DNA of 64,000 nucleotides from Mucor racemosus. Its lineage: Eukaryota; Mucoromycota; Mucoromycetes; Mucorales; Mucoraceae. Within the stretch, counting starts at the first letter, position 1, and every line of letters begins with the position of its first letter. Positions 1-12,299 of this stretch are shown here, piece after piece. Location: contig JAPEHQ010000016.1 of assembly GCA_027405735.1 (NCBI GenBank), forward strand, positions 744,001 through 808,000, written 5' to 3'. A model generated the notes under the pieces. It was not told the origin of the DNA, ran no database searches, and worked only from the letters and a program-made list of their open reading frames with translations. The translations under genes were made by a program, and so were the position numbers.

Positions 1-1355
1 AAAACACGTAAAATTCAATGCTTTTTCCTTAAAAACTGGGTCTCTCTTTTCATCCCTGCCCAACTTTTTTCCCCACTAAACAACATCAAGAAAAAATTAT
101 ATGCCAATGTACCTGAGATGTTCAGCTTTAATTCAAAAACAAGTATCCGGAAATATCCTACTTTTTGCAGGTGGTATTAATTTTTCAGTGCTAAGGTTTC
201 GGATTATTTACGCGTATTTCACTGCTAATGTATTGAAAACTTTGAGGCTTCATATCTCTAGAAAAAATTAAGCTATACCCACACTTTTTAATAATAAAAC
301 TTACTTGTTTTAAAATGCTCTATAACATATTTTAGTACAAAAAAATTCTGAGCACTTTTATTTTTTTTTCATTTTTTTGACATTTCTATAGTAGGTTTCA
401 AAATATTGCTTATATTGAACAACCCTTTTTTTACATTCATTTCATTAAGCTCGTTGAGCTCTCTCGGACCCAATTTAGGTTTTTTCAAAATATTGATTTT
501 TCGTGGAGAAATCCTCAAAAATGTGTACAAAAAGATGCCTTCATTTCTAGCTTCTATTTTTCCCTTATATACCCTCATCCTAAATTCTGAATCTGAAAAA
601 ATTTGGACAAAAATCTCGTTTTCTCTACGAAAAATGCAGCTAAAAGACTTTTCAATAGCTTGATCGATAGATAATTTGCTTGCACATCATTGAAATTACT
701 AATATTTTAATTATGCTTATAAAAAGTGATGTGTATCTTCAAAAAAACTCCAAAATTTCAATTGCATTTTACGCAAAATTTAATGTGAAATGTTTTTCTG
801 AATTTTGTTTAGACGTATGCAGAATTTAAAACTGTACAAAAGCTATTTAATACTCTAGATCAACTTACTTTGCAGCTCGTGAGCCATTAAATAATTTTGT
901 TTTTTTGAATCATTTTCATTCATTTCAAGAAATAAATTTTGGAACCCCGTGATGATAGATTTTTAGCTGTGATAAGAACTATTATTTTGATTATCTCGAC
1001 GAAAAATCAATATTTTTTGCTAAAACAAAAAATGCAGAGTAGCAATCAATTAGATCTGTCTTGTAAATACAGAAATTACGTCCTGGATAATGAGTTTTAA
1101 GTTTCACAAAATAATAAACTAATATTTACAACTGCAGAAAACAAAGAAAAAAAAATCCCATCCTTGTTAGTATTGATCCAATTAATCTCCAATTATACAT
1201 GAAGGTAGATTTAAATATATCATGTATAAAAATTTATATTTCTACTTTTACAAGTCATTGTAAATTGAGAAAACCATCAGCAAAACATGATATTTCTGTC
1301 CAATAAAACCATCTGTTTTGTCCTATATTTTCATGTTTGATAAATAATACTTAAA
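1..1355 (+). repeat. Dispersed repeat copy A (type I 3' end), cut by window edge
   Basis: First of five related copies in this window. It starts inside the element, at the motif AAAACACGTAAAAT, so its true left end is outside the window. The core (about 60-1060) matches the other four copies closely. After the GAATACAGAAATT-like motif near 1066 it carries the tail found otherwise only in copy D (GTCCTGGATAATGAG, then TGATCCAATTAATCTC, ending near AATAATACTTAAAA). Short ORFs are open on both strands at 369-663, and related ORFs recur in the other copies. No terminal inverted repeat, LTR or polymerase domain is visible, so the class is unknown. The right boundary was placed by eye and may be off by tens of bases. 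Confidence 0.8.
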
Positions 1356-2509
1356 ATCAATAATCAAACAACCCAACATTTATACTCAAAAGTAATGGGA
1401 TTATCGACAATTGCAATACAATTACCATATAGTAAATAATCACTAAATAATATAAATAGAGACGTAGAATAACCATTTTATTGCACATTATCCATATTTT
1501 AATAAAGAAGGATTTTAACACTATTCTTGTATCGCTTTTTACCCCTCTTATTTTACTGCAGTTGTAACAGTATCCAGGATTAAAATTTTATCACCCCATT
1601 GATTTGCTGGTTAAATCGTAGGAATAAAACGCGTATTTTCTTTGAGTGCCTTTTGCGACTTTATAGCAGACCATTTCAAATCAGAAATAGCGCTAAATCA
1701 GCCAAAATCAGCATATATGGCAATGATAACGACCGATATTAATAAATAAATATCCTATTTATGCCTAATAAAAGTCGTTATTGAAAAGATTTCAAGATAG
1801 ATTATTGGCCTAAATGTAAACCTCAGTAGTAAAAGATTATATATGGGTATAAAGCCCTTTTATGGCCAAAAATTTATTAAAGCCCGGATGCGACACTTTT
1901 CTGGTATTGCATACTTTCGAAAAAAAAAAAAAAAGAAAAAAAAATATGAGAGCATATCTAAAATCATAAGTAACAATACAGCAATGAGAACATTTATTTA
2001 ATACTTAAAATTGGCTAGAATAAACTGTTAAAACATTTGATATTCAAATTTATTGATGCTTAAAGCGTCCAATATATCGATAAAACAAATCCAACACAGT
2101 TCAATAGGAAACGAAAGCCTTCAAATTCTCACTTTCATAATACAATAACATATAAAAGTACTATATGAAACAGCAAAGATAGAGCCTAGAACTCCAACTG
2201 TTAGGCTTGACCCTCAAGGAATGTTCAAAGTTACTGCAACCGTCCAAAATTTATGACTCCCGCAAAAGTTGAGATAATGAAATCTGTTGTATTAATAATG
2301 CTTGTCGACACTAAATATCGCAATATATGGTTACTAATACGTGAATTTGGTTCAACTGTATACAGTTTTGTACAATGCATATCATCAGATAAGAAATATC
2401 GACATTTTAAATGTCGTACACTCATTGGCTATAACAAAGTAAAATTTATTTTTAAAAACCCTTAATTTTGTTAGTATCAATCCCTTTTATCTTTCTCTAA
2501 TTAATCAAA
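1356..2509. other. Intergenic, no gene seen
   Basis: AT-rich spacer between repeat copy A and the TMEM62-like gene. It has A-runs near 1920-1943. Overlapping short ORFs on both strands (2231-2465) have no recognisable domain and look like chance. The last 100-200 bases must hold the promoter of the gene at 2510, but no clear TATA box decides its position. Confidence 0.6.
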
Positions 2510-5165
2510 ATGAGGCTATCCCCCTCTTCATACTTTTGTTTAGTTTTAGTACTAATTGGATTTATAAGAGCAATCCAGCTCTATTATTCATCAACAAGAG
2601 ATTTGAGAGTAGCCAACAAAGATGATAATTGGTATGAAAAGGAGCAACAAAATCCTACTCCTGTTGCAGAGTTGGAGCACGCAGGTTACAGAAGTTCAAC
2701 AGGTCGAATGGCTGATCAACCTGATGAGATTTTTTATTTTATTCAAGTTTCTGATTTACACATTTCGAAATTTCAACCTAAAGGACATACGATACATTTC
2801 TTACATTTCTTACAATCTGCTTTACCAGTGATAAAGTAAGTCTGTTTATATAATGTGCTACACTGTACATAAAACTAAAAGTATGCAAATATATATAAAT
2901 AGTCCTGAATTTGTTGTTGTTACTGGCGATTTAATTGATGCCAAAGATGAAACTAGAACAGTATCAGCTCAATATCCTCAAGAATGGCAAGTTTATAAAT
3001 CTGCTGTTGAACAGGGTGCTAATGGCACAACTTGGTACGATATGCGTGGAAATCATGATTGCTTTGATTTGGTTTCATGGCAAGCAGAAAATAATTTATA
3101 TCGTAATTTTGGAAAGAGTTCGAAACTGTTGGATGAAGGTAAAGGTGTTTATAGTTGGCAAGTATCAAAGACATTTGGTAACTATAATTTTGTCGCTGTT
3201 GATTCATGGTAAGACATTATATGTAAATAGTATGTGGGTGTGTTTACTGACAATATGCTGCTTTACAGTCCTAGAAAGGGTCCATCTCGTCCTTTCAATT
3301 TCTTTGGCTATTTAACCACCAACTCTATGAATCGTCTAGTTTCCAAGATTATGCCTACCGCATTCAATCATACATTTTTGGTAAAAATCATTTTTATGAA
3401 AATCAAATAATGATCCAACTTACATTTCATATAGTTTTCTCATTATCCAACAACAACCATGTTCCCTGGTGTATCATCAGAGGGGTATAGATTCAAAGAT
3501 TTAGCAGACCATTTCAGTATCTACTTTTGTGGCCATTTGCATAAACTTGCTGCAGGTCTCGGTGAAGTTCTCAAATCTTATAGAAGAGAATCTGATTCAT
3601 TAGAACTTGAAGTAGCAGACATGAAAGACCATGGTGCATATCGCATCGTTGCAGTTGATCATGATTTAATTTCATTCATAGACATTGAATTACCTATTGC
3701 ACAAATTCCACCCGTTTCCAATATCGTACCACTCACAAAAGATAACAAGATTATTTGGCCCGATAAAATCCATCCTGCTCCAGTTGTTTTAATTACAAAC
3801 CCTAAAGATTCTCGCTACACTCTTCCCACAAAAGAACCTCTGCATGAATCTCGTCTTAGCACTCATATTCGCTTATTGATCTTTTCAGAATTCGCACCAG
3901 AAACTCTCAAAATACGAACATTTGTTGATGACAAACATCACCCATACCCAGCAAAGTTCATTGGCACAATCAACCAAGAAAACAACATGCCTCTTTGGGC
4001 AATTATGTGGGATGCCATTGATTTTGATGATTTTGAAACACACTATTTGCGCATTGAAGTAACAGCACCCGATAATCAAGTAGGCATTCATCAAGTTCCT
4101 TTTAGAATGGACAACATGAGAGTCAAACTCCAAGGTGGTGCTGGTGAATGGGTCATCTGGGCTAGTATTTCTTCTTTGGTTCGATTTTTGTCTATATTTG
4201 CAGTGATTGCCATGTTAATTACAATTACTGTACCTAAAATTTACAACGATTGCGAAAAAAGCCAACAATTGGATACAAGACACAACCTTCGTAACAAAAT
4301 TTTACTTTTGGTTCATGAAATTGAAGTTGGCATTAATCGTGGTATTTATGCCGGTATTCAAAAGCATTTTTATGTATGGATGCATCGTATTTTACAGTTC
4401 CCTGAAGAACAACCTTACGTTTGGTCTTTATGCTTTACTTGTCTTTTAAGTCTCATGACATTACCATGGTTCCGTGCTGAATTCATTCCTTCTGGAAAGG
4501 ATCAAAATGAAGGCATGGGATTCTTTTACCTTTGGGGTTTATTATTTGAAAGACAACAATGGGTTCCATTAGATACTTGGATGTATGCAATTTTCCAATT
4601 AACATTTAATGTTGGCATTTTTATATTATTTTTCATCTGGAAATCTACAAGTGCATATCAATTGGAATGTAAAGGCACTGGTCAACAACATACTACTCTT
4701 GTTTGCGATAGAGTGTGGTTCCAAGTACTCGTTTTGATCTATTGGTTGTGGCGGGTCCAGGGACTCTCTGATTTAGCCACGTTTTATGGAGGTGTTTATC
4801 CTACTTTGGTGTTTAATTTACTCATTTGGTGGCTAATTGGAGTTGCCGCTGTTATTTTAATGGGTAAAAATGGTCTTTATGAATCTATCAAGAATTACCA
4901 TAAAAAACAACAATCCGAACCTGTTGGTATTCCTTTGGAAATTTGCCCTAATTGTGTCGATGCAGTAGGTGGTGAACCTATCGTTGATGGCAATAGTCAG
5001 TTCTTTGTAAGTACTGCTGGTGAAGATGAAGAACAACATTCTGGTATTCAGCAAGAAGAATCTAGAGGACTTTTATTTGATGGTGATGGTAGTGATAGTT
5101 CTTCTTCTTCTGCTTCTAATTCAACTAGAGCGTTCAGGAGAAATGCTTCCAACAAAAGGGATTAG
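2510..5165 (+). CDS. TMEM62: TMEM62-like transmembrane calcineurin-type metallophosphoesterase
   Basis: Exons 2510-2835, 2903-3208, 3269-3380 and 3435-5165 join in frame to 824 aa. An N-terminal hydrophobic anchor (about residues 8-24) precedes a metallophosphoesterase domain with all metal-binding motifs: DLH at 82-84 in VSDLHIS, GDLID, GNHD, a His in FSHYP, and GHLH in CGHLHK. This domain therefore looks catalytically competent. A beta-rich region follows, then several hydrophobic spans in the C-terminal half (for example around 4150-4230, 4420-4480, 4560-4650, 4730-4860). The tail is Ser/Asp-rich. This order (phosphoesterase, Ig-like region, membrane helices) is that of the TMEM62 family, whose substrate is not established; location in an internal membrane is inferred. 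The start was chosen because it gives the signal-anchor and is the first ATG of the frame. Confidence 0.88.
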
Positions 5166-5357
5166 AGGAGCTTTTTTTTTTCATAATTCTTCTTTCTTAT
5201 TGTAAAGAAAACCTGTATATATACAAATTCACACAAGAAGGCAATTTTGTTGTAAAAATACCTCCCTAGATACATAAAATAAAATAGGAGAAGGTGTTGT
5301 ATGAATCTTTAAAAAACAACTAATTTTTGAGCATTTTTAATTTCTTTAATTCCATCA

Positions 5358-6556
5358 ATGACAGAAAGCAAGTTAGTTTTTCGAGATGAACCAATTCATC
5401 AATCATCAAGTAAAGTGATACAATGGTTTGGTTTAGATCATTTTGAACCTGAAAGAGCTATTACATCTCATTTTGTATCATCAAAAACGTTATTCTTTAT
5501 AAGATTGCCTCTTGTTTTGTATAGTCTTATTGTCATGTGGGTAGATATCATCTATACCGCAAAAACAGGTGGATTCAGACATTTTTTTGCTTATTTTACT
5601 GATTTGACATTTATTGGACTGCATGCTTATTTGATTGTAAGTGCCTGAGGGCTCATTTAATTTCGAAATAACCTAACAGCATATGCATATATAGACAACG
5701 CTTTATCATCATGCAAAATATTTATGGCCACATCAATCGTTTAAAAGACCATCTTCATTTTTGGATCAAAGTTCTGTATTAAATTACGCGTATGTGTATC
5801 TTTATCATACGATTATTGTGTACAAGTAAGTGGCTAGTATTTATGAGATATTAAATGTGGCATTAATCATCTAGACAATAGCATTCAAACGCCAGTGGTA
5901 TTCTGGGCATTGTTGGCGAAAGAGAAACTATTTGAAGGTAAATAAACATGTATTTGAAAAGCGTACATGAACTTATGATTCAAATATTAGCAAATCTATC
6001 TCCAATTGATTTCTGGATAAGTATATCATTACATGCTGCTACATTATTTATATTGATAATAGAAGTTATTTTCAATCGAATGACCATCTGTATCAATATG
6101 GTATTATTAGTATTTGGTACAGTGCTTTTATACATGTGTTTAATATTCATTATATTCGCAGTGTAAGTAATTATTGAATACGAAATGCCTATATACTAAA
6201 ACTGAATCTGTAGTGAAAAATGGTGGGTTTACACATTTCTTGATTGGAGTGTTGGTCCAAGTGCAATAATATGGTACCTTGCAATTTCAATATTTATTAT
6301 ATTATGCTTTTTCCTCCAAGTTTTATTACATAAATCAAGAGACTTTATTGCGAAACAATTTCCCAAGAAATACCGCAGTAATAAACAGTTTACCCACCAC
6401 AAGGACCAAGATAATGAAAAGAAAGTTAACCTTACTGAGGTTACTCAAACTTCTAATTTTGAGCCATTAGCAAGCACTATCGGAGCAAGTTCGCGTATTA
6501 CTTTTGGTGAAATATCTACAACAGACATGTCAAATAATTCTTCAATCTATTATTAA
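5358..6556 (+). CDS. FAR-17a/AIG1- or rolling-stone-like multispanning membrane protein
   Basis: Exons 5358-5636, 5695-5825, 5882-5937, 5991-6162 and 6214-6556 join to 326 aa. The protein has about six hydrophobic segments. Motifs such as FAYFTDLTFIGLHAYL and WWVYTFLDWSVGP resemble the FAR-17a/AIG1 and rolling-stone families, which are polytopic membrane proteins; some FAR-17a relatives hydrolyse fatty-acid esters of hydroxy fatty acids. I cannot say which family is nearest, so no function is assigned. The C-terminal 80 residues are polar and probably cytosolic. It lies 190 bp downstream of the TMEM62-like gene on the same strand. The third exon is only 56 nt, so automatic gene finders could miss it. 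Confidence 0.75.
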
Positions 6557-7068
6557 TTTAATCAAATAAAAATCTGTTGCAAAAGTATGTTGTTTCGATT
6601 TCGTATTTAGGGGCCGAAAAAAGTAAACTGCCAATCAAGTATGTATATATTTCGGCCCGTACGGCTCATTCGGCTATCTTGTTGCTGCTATGCTGAGTGT
6701 ACATTGAAACTACATTTGATTGATAAGCTCAACCCAGTCAATTTTAATGAAAAAGATCATAGTTGTTATTTCTGATTTCTAGAAAATTTCGTAAATCTAT
6801 TATGATAAAAAGTGTCAATGTATCCGTGAATTCTTAGGTATATATTTAAAATGATGAAAAGTTTGACTTTTGATGAATTTATTTATTTGATTTCAACATA
6901 CACATTGATGTTTTAGCATGGATCACAATATATCAAAATGTTGAAACAGCATGATCGCCAACTGAATTCGAATTGCCTAATCTCGTTTTCGGCGACTCTC
7001 CCTTTAGGTAATATTCATCATTTATAATCATCTGCGTCTTACTCCAAATAGCGACATCTGTCAAAATG
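6557..7068. other. Intergenic spacer with ABC transporter promoter
   Basis: No ORF with recognisable content. The piece near 6610-6680 contains GGGCCGAAAA and TTTCGGCCCG in opposite orientation around an A/T-rich loop, a small inverted repeat of unknown meaning. The downstream end carries the promoter of the ABC gene. Confidence 0.5.
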
Positions 7069-7076
7069 TATAAATA
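7069..7076 (+). promoter_or_regulatory. TATA box of the ABCB transporter gene
   Basis: TATAAATA lies 65 bp upstream of the start codon at 7141, in a sequence otherwise rich in short pyrimidine tracts. Distance and match suit a fungal core promoter. Assigned by sequence only. Confidence 0.5.
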
Positions 7077-7140
7077 CCCCTTCTTCTTTTTTTCATGATT
7101 AAAGTATATTAACACAACAACAAATAAATTTTTCTATAAA

Positions 7141-10100
7141 ATGTCAAAAAAGCCAGAGAAAGATTTGACATTACCGCAAACAACAAAAGATGATAAACCA
7201 AAAAAACCGAAAGAACCAAGTGTTTCGATCTTGAAGCTATTTCGTTTTGCTACACCAATGGAACGTTTAATGATCTTGTGTGCCATCATTTGTTCTGCTG
7301 GCTCTGGTGCTATGCAGCCTGCATCTATCATAATATACGGAAGTTACATCTCTAATGTCACATCATCGCTCACAGATTACAGTCAATTATTGGAAACAAC
7401 TTTGCCTGTTATTCGTATTATGGCATACATGGGCACTGGAGTTTTGGTAGCATCTTATATTTCTAATTGTTTCTGGATTATCACTGGAGAAAATCAAGCT
7501 CGTCGTATTCGAAGTTTGTATGTGCATTCAGTTCTTCGTCAAGATATGAGTTGGTTCGATATGGCTGCTGAAGGTTCTTTAGCTACAAGACTTGCTAATG
7601 ATACACAGATCATTCAAGATGGTATCTCGGAAAAGTTTGGTCAATTTGTTATGCTTATTTCTCAATTCATTGCTGGGTTTGTCGTAGCTTTTATCAAAGG
7701 TAATGTATAGCAAAAAAATTGGTTAAATATTCTTGCATAATTTTTAGTCCTAATTTCTTTTGATAGGTTGGAAACTTGCTGTTATTATGCTCGCTATTAT
7801 GCCCTTACTTGTCATCACTGGCGCCGGTATGGGTTTTCTCATCACTAAATATACATTAGCTTCTCAAAACGCTTATGCTTCTGCTGGTTCAATTGCTGAA
7901 CAAGTATTCAATTCCATTCGTACAGTGTATTCATTTTCTTTACAAAAACGTTTCTCTGATCGTTATAATAATGAATTAAACAATGCTCTCAAAACTGGAA
8001 TCAAACGTGGTTCTGCTTTGGGTGCTGGTTATGCATTTTTCATGTTCTTTTTATTCGGTACCTATTCACTTACTCTTTGGTATGGTGCCAGTCTTGTTGC
8101 TAAAGATGAATTGACTGGTCCTGTTGTTCTTGTTGTATTCTTGGCAATGATGATGGGTTGCATGAGTTTACTCCAATTGCCTGCTAATTTGTCTGCTGTA
8201 TCTTCTGCTTGTGGTGCTGCTTACAAGATTTTTGCTACCATTGATCGTGTTCCTGATATCGATTCGGATGCTAAAGATGGCATTATTCCTACCTCAATCA
8301 AGGGTGCTATTGAATTCAAAAATGTCATGTTCAAATACCCCACTCGTCCAGATCTTACTATCTTGAAAGACCTCTCTTTAAAGATCTCTCCTGGAATGAC
8401 TGTAGCTTTTGTTGGTCCATCTGGATCTGGTAAATCAACTACTGTTCAACTCATGCAAAGATTTTATGATCCTTTATCTGGAACTGTTACTTTAGATGGC
8501 CAAGATATTAAATCACTTAATGTTTCATGGTTAAGACAGAATATTGGTGTCGTAGGGTAAGAAAATAGAATTGGAATTTTTGCAATTATTTACTTATATC
8601 TTCATTTACAGACAAGAACCTGTTTTGTTTAACATGACAATTCGTCAGAATTTAGCTATGGGTAGTAATAAAGAAGTATCCGAAGAAAACATCATTTCTG
8701 CTTGTAAAGAAGCTAATTGCCATTCTTTCATTACCCAATTACCAAATGGCTATGACACTCTTGTTGGTGAACATGGTGGTATGTTATCAGGTGGTCAAAA
8801 GCAAAGAATTGCCATTGCTCGTGCCATTTTAAAGAATCCTACTATTCTATTATTAGATGAGGTAATATAATACTATATATTTCTTGTTGTAAATCATATC
8901 TAATGTAAACATAATCTTAGGCTACTTCTGCTTTAGATACCCAATCAGAACGTCTTGTACAATTCGCATTAGATAAAGCTTCTGCTAGTCGTACTACAAT
9001 TGTTGTTGCTCATCGTTTATCTACTATTGTTAATGCTGATCTTATTGTCGTTTTAGACCATGGTGACATCATTGAACATGGCAAGCATAATGAGTTATTG
9101 AAAATGAACGGTGTTTATGCTGATTTAGTTCGAAAGCAAATGATTGATACTGATGAAAATGATGTCTCTGGTATGCATAATTCTAAAGATATTGACCCGG
9201 AAGCTCTTCTTCAACAAGAACAATTAGATATCCAAAATCAAGCTCATATTCTTGAAAAGCAAGAAGCTCTTGAAATTATAAGTACTCATCACAGCAATGT
9301 CTATGAAGAGAAATCTACAATGTACCATGACGGACATACTTTAGCTTCCAGCAATGCAAGCTCTGATACTATGAATGCTTACGATATCAAATTACAAAAG
9401 CAAAAAGATGACAAGAAATTAATGAAAAAACAAGATGCTCCCGTCAAAAAGATAATTCAGCAAATGCGTCCTGAATGGAAATTGATTGCTCTAGGTGTCT
9501 TTGGTGCTGCTATTGCCGGTTCTGTATTTCCAGTCTATTCATTCGTGTTTTCCAAGGTCATTGCTATCATCAGTGTGCCTGGTGAACAGATCAATCCAGG
9601 ACCTATGCAAGGCGCCAATCTCTATGCTTTTCTTTTTCTTATACTCGGTATTGCTGCATTCATCGGTTTCGGTACACAAACTCTTTCATTTGAAATTGCT
9701 GGTGAGCTTTATACCAAACGTTTGCGTGGAAATATTTTCGAAGCCTACATGCGTCAAGAAATTGGGTTCTTTGATCGTGAAGAAAACAATGCTGGTGCTC
9801 TCACTGCTAAATTAGCCGTTGATGCTCGTAATGTCAATGAAATGGTTACTAAGGTCTGGGGTGATGTTACCCAATTGATTGTTACTATTAGCGTTGGTTT
9901 GATCATTGCCTTTATCCATAGTTGGGCTCTTACTTTGATCATCTTATGTATGGCTCCTTTCATTATGGCTGCAACTTCTTATGAATCTAAAATTCATCGT
10001 GGTTTTGAAGATAAAACTAAAAAAGCTAATGCAGAAAGTGGCGAAGTTGCAGGTGAGGCTATTCGTGAAATTCGTACTGTCACTGCTTTAAACAAGCAAG

Positions 10101-11215
10101 GTCATTTTGAAGAACGTTATTTCCATGCTACTGAGCATCCTCATAAGCTTGCTGAACGTAAGGCTTACTTTTCTTCTATCGGTTATGCTCTTAATCGTGG
10201 TATCAGTCTTTACACTAGTGCTCTCAGTTTCTATGCTGGTATGCGTTTGATTATCAATGGTACAATTACTTTCCAACAAATGTTCACTACCATGACCGTT
10301 GTAATGACTACTGCTGAAAGTGCTGGACGTAGTTCTGTCTTTGCTAGTACATTTGCCAAGGCTAAATACTCTGCCATTGCTTCTTTTGAAGTTATCGAAC
10401 GTCAACCTGAAATTGACCCTGAATTGGAAGGTATTGAACCTCCTGTTGGCTCAATAAACGGTGATATTGATTTCAAAGATATTGAGTTTGCTTATCCTGC
10501 TCGTCCAGATACTAAAATTTTTAAGGGTGAATTCAATCTCAAGGGTAAATCTGGCACAACTATCGCTCTTGTTGGTCCTTCTGGTTGTGGTAAATCGACT
10601 ACTATTGGTATGCTTCAACGTTGGTATGATCCTCTTGCTGGTACTGTCTCTCTTGATTCTAATAATGTCAAATCTTATTCTGTAAACAACTTGCGTAGCC
10701 ATATGTCTTTAGTGGGTCAGGAACCGATTCTATTTGACATGTCAATTGGCAGCAATATTCGTTTCGGTGTTGATGATTCTAAGCAAGTTACACAAGAAGA
10801 AGTTGAAGCTGCTTGTAAGGCTGCAAATATCCATGATTTTATTTCTGGTTTACCTAATGGCTATGATACTCGTGTTGGTGATAAGGGTTCTCAACTTTCT
10901 GGTGGTCAAAAGCAGCGGGTATCTATTGCTCGTGCATTGATTCGTAAACCAAAGGTCTTACTTTTAGATGAAGCTACCTCTGCTCTTGATAGTGATAGTG
11001 AAAAGCTTGTACAAGAGGCTTTGGATAACATTTTAGAAGAAGGAGGAAGAACAACTATTACTATTGCTCATCGTTTGTCTACTATTCAAAACGCTGACTT
11101 GATCTGTGTTGTCAAAGGTGGTCGTGTTATTGAACAAGGTACACATTGGGAATTGTTAGCACTCAATGGCGCTTATGCTGAGCTAGTCAAGGAACAATCT
11201 TTAACTGTTTTGTAA
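7141..11215 (+). CDS. Full-length ABCB (P-glycoprotein/MDR type) ABC transporter
   Basis: Exons 7141-7699, 7767-8556, 8612-8861 and 8921-11215 give 1297 aa, the usual size for a full ABCB exporter. The order is TMD1-NBD1-TMD2-NBD2. NBD1 has Walker [11 protein letters not shown], signature LSGGQKQR, Walker [13 protein letters not shown] (the codons for DE and ATSALD are split by the last intron) and H-loop AHRLST. NBD2 has [30 protein letters not shown] and AHRLST. Both ATP sites therefore look intact, unlike many fungal PDR pumps with one degenerate site. Both NBDs keep the Q-loop GQEP. The linker (about residues 640-740) is polar and variable. The family exports lipophilic drugs, peptides or lipids; fungal members include a-factor exporter Ste6 and MDR1-type pumps. 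The substrate cannot be read from sequence. Plasma membrane is likely. Confidence 0.95.
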
Positions 11216-12299
11216 AGAAGCCAAGGCAATAGTCTTTAACTTTTTATGTACATTATTATACCTTATTCCATACTAAATATTTCCCTTTAGTATTGATATA
11301 TATATATATATATTTTACTTGATAAATTATAATACAAATTATAGAATTTAAATATGATAATTGAATGATTTTTTTTTTAAATGTTTGTGTGATTTTTTCA
11401 TATGTTGGTAAGTTCTTAGTTAAGAATTCGATGCCACACAATAAAGCATGCCATATCAAATGTCTATAAGTAAAAAACCATAGTTCATTCGATATCAAAT
11501 TCTTGTAACAGCATTACAGCTCAATTTACTTTTTTAATATCTAAATTCAATAAATTATAAATTAATAAATGCGTCAAAGTGATCGTTATTTATTTTTATT
11601 GAAAATTTTACTTTTGTTACTCAAAAGTATCTATTAATTAATAATTGATCATCTTTATTATAATACCGTTCAAAGCAATTGAGACAATACTTGTTGATTT
11701 GAAGAGTATAATGTCTAACACCAGCCAGGATTAAAGGCATAAAAACCAAAAACATTTTGGTCGAGCTTTATGAATCATCGTATGCAAAAAAAAAAAAAAA
11801 AAAAAAAAATTAAGAATCTTTGAAATTTGGATATTATGTTGTGTCATAGAACATTAAAAACAGGTATATTTTAGCTGAGAACTATACATTATGAAGAAAA
11901 AATCACTTAATTCTCTTAATTGCGCCATGTTAAGGAGAATAACAAAATTTCCAATGCGTATTTTTTTTTGAATTTCGTCTCAATATGGCACAATTAAGAC
12001 AATTAAGAGATTTTTTTTATATCGTTTCAAGATATTTAGAATCTTAAACAGAATTTTTAATCGAAGGGAAAACCAATATTTCATCTTTGCCGATTGCAAT
12101 ACCTTAGTATTTTCTCGACTTATTTTTACCTCAAATGTGGTTCCTCAATTGTAAGCTGACCATTTGAATAATTTAAACTTATAAAACAATTACTGTAGTA
12201 ACCACACTTGCTCTACTAAATAAGATTTGTAGCTGAGACAATGCTAAATGGATGTAATACTGTAATGTACCCTACCTTTCTCTTTCCCTTTAGAAAGAT
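11216..12299. other. Intergenic spacer
   Basis: Holds the 3' flank of the ABC gene, a short TA repeat (about 11297-11312), a long A-run (about 11787-11810) and a foldback sequence listed separately. No coding content recognised. The stretch 12240-12300 precedes repeat copy B and may be part of that element's left end. Confidence 0.6.
11893..12020. repeat. Foldback inverted repeat, arms about 36 bp
   Basis: The left arm (11893-11928) reads AAATCACTTAATTCTCTTAA then TTGCGCCAT. The right arm (11984-12020) is its near-complete reverse complement (ATGGCACAATTAAGACAATT then AAGAGATTTTTT). They are separated by about 55 nt. A transcript would form a long hairpin with few mismatches. No gene lies on it; it sits about 680 bp past the ABC gene stop codon. 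It could be a small foldback/MITE relic or an RNA hairpin. Confidence 0.7.

Noticed and set aside
2231..2465. Overlapping ORFs on both strands upstream of the TMEM62-like gene
   Set aside because: Equal opening on both strands, no domain, no splice-linked continuation.
9495..10940. ORFs on other frames inside the ABC transporter
   Set aside because: They are shadows of the conserved NBD/TMD coding frame.
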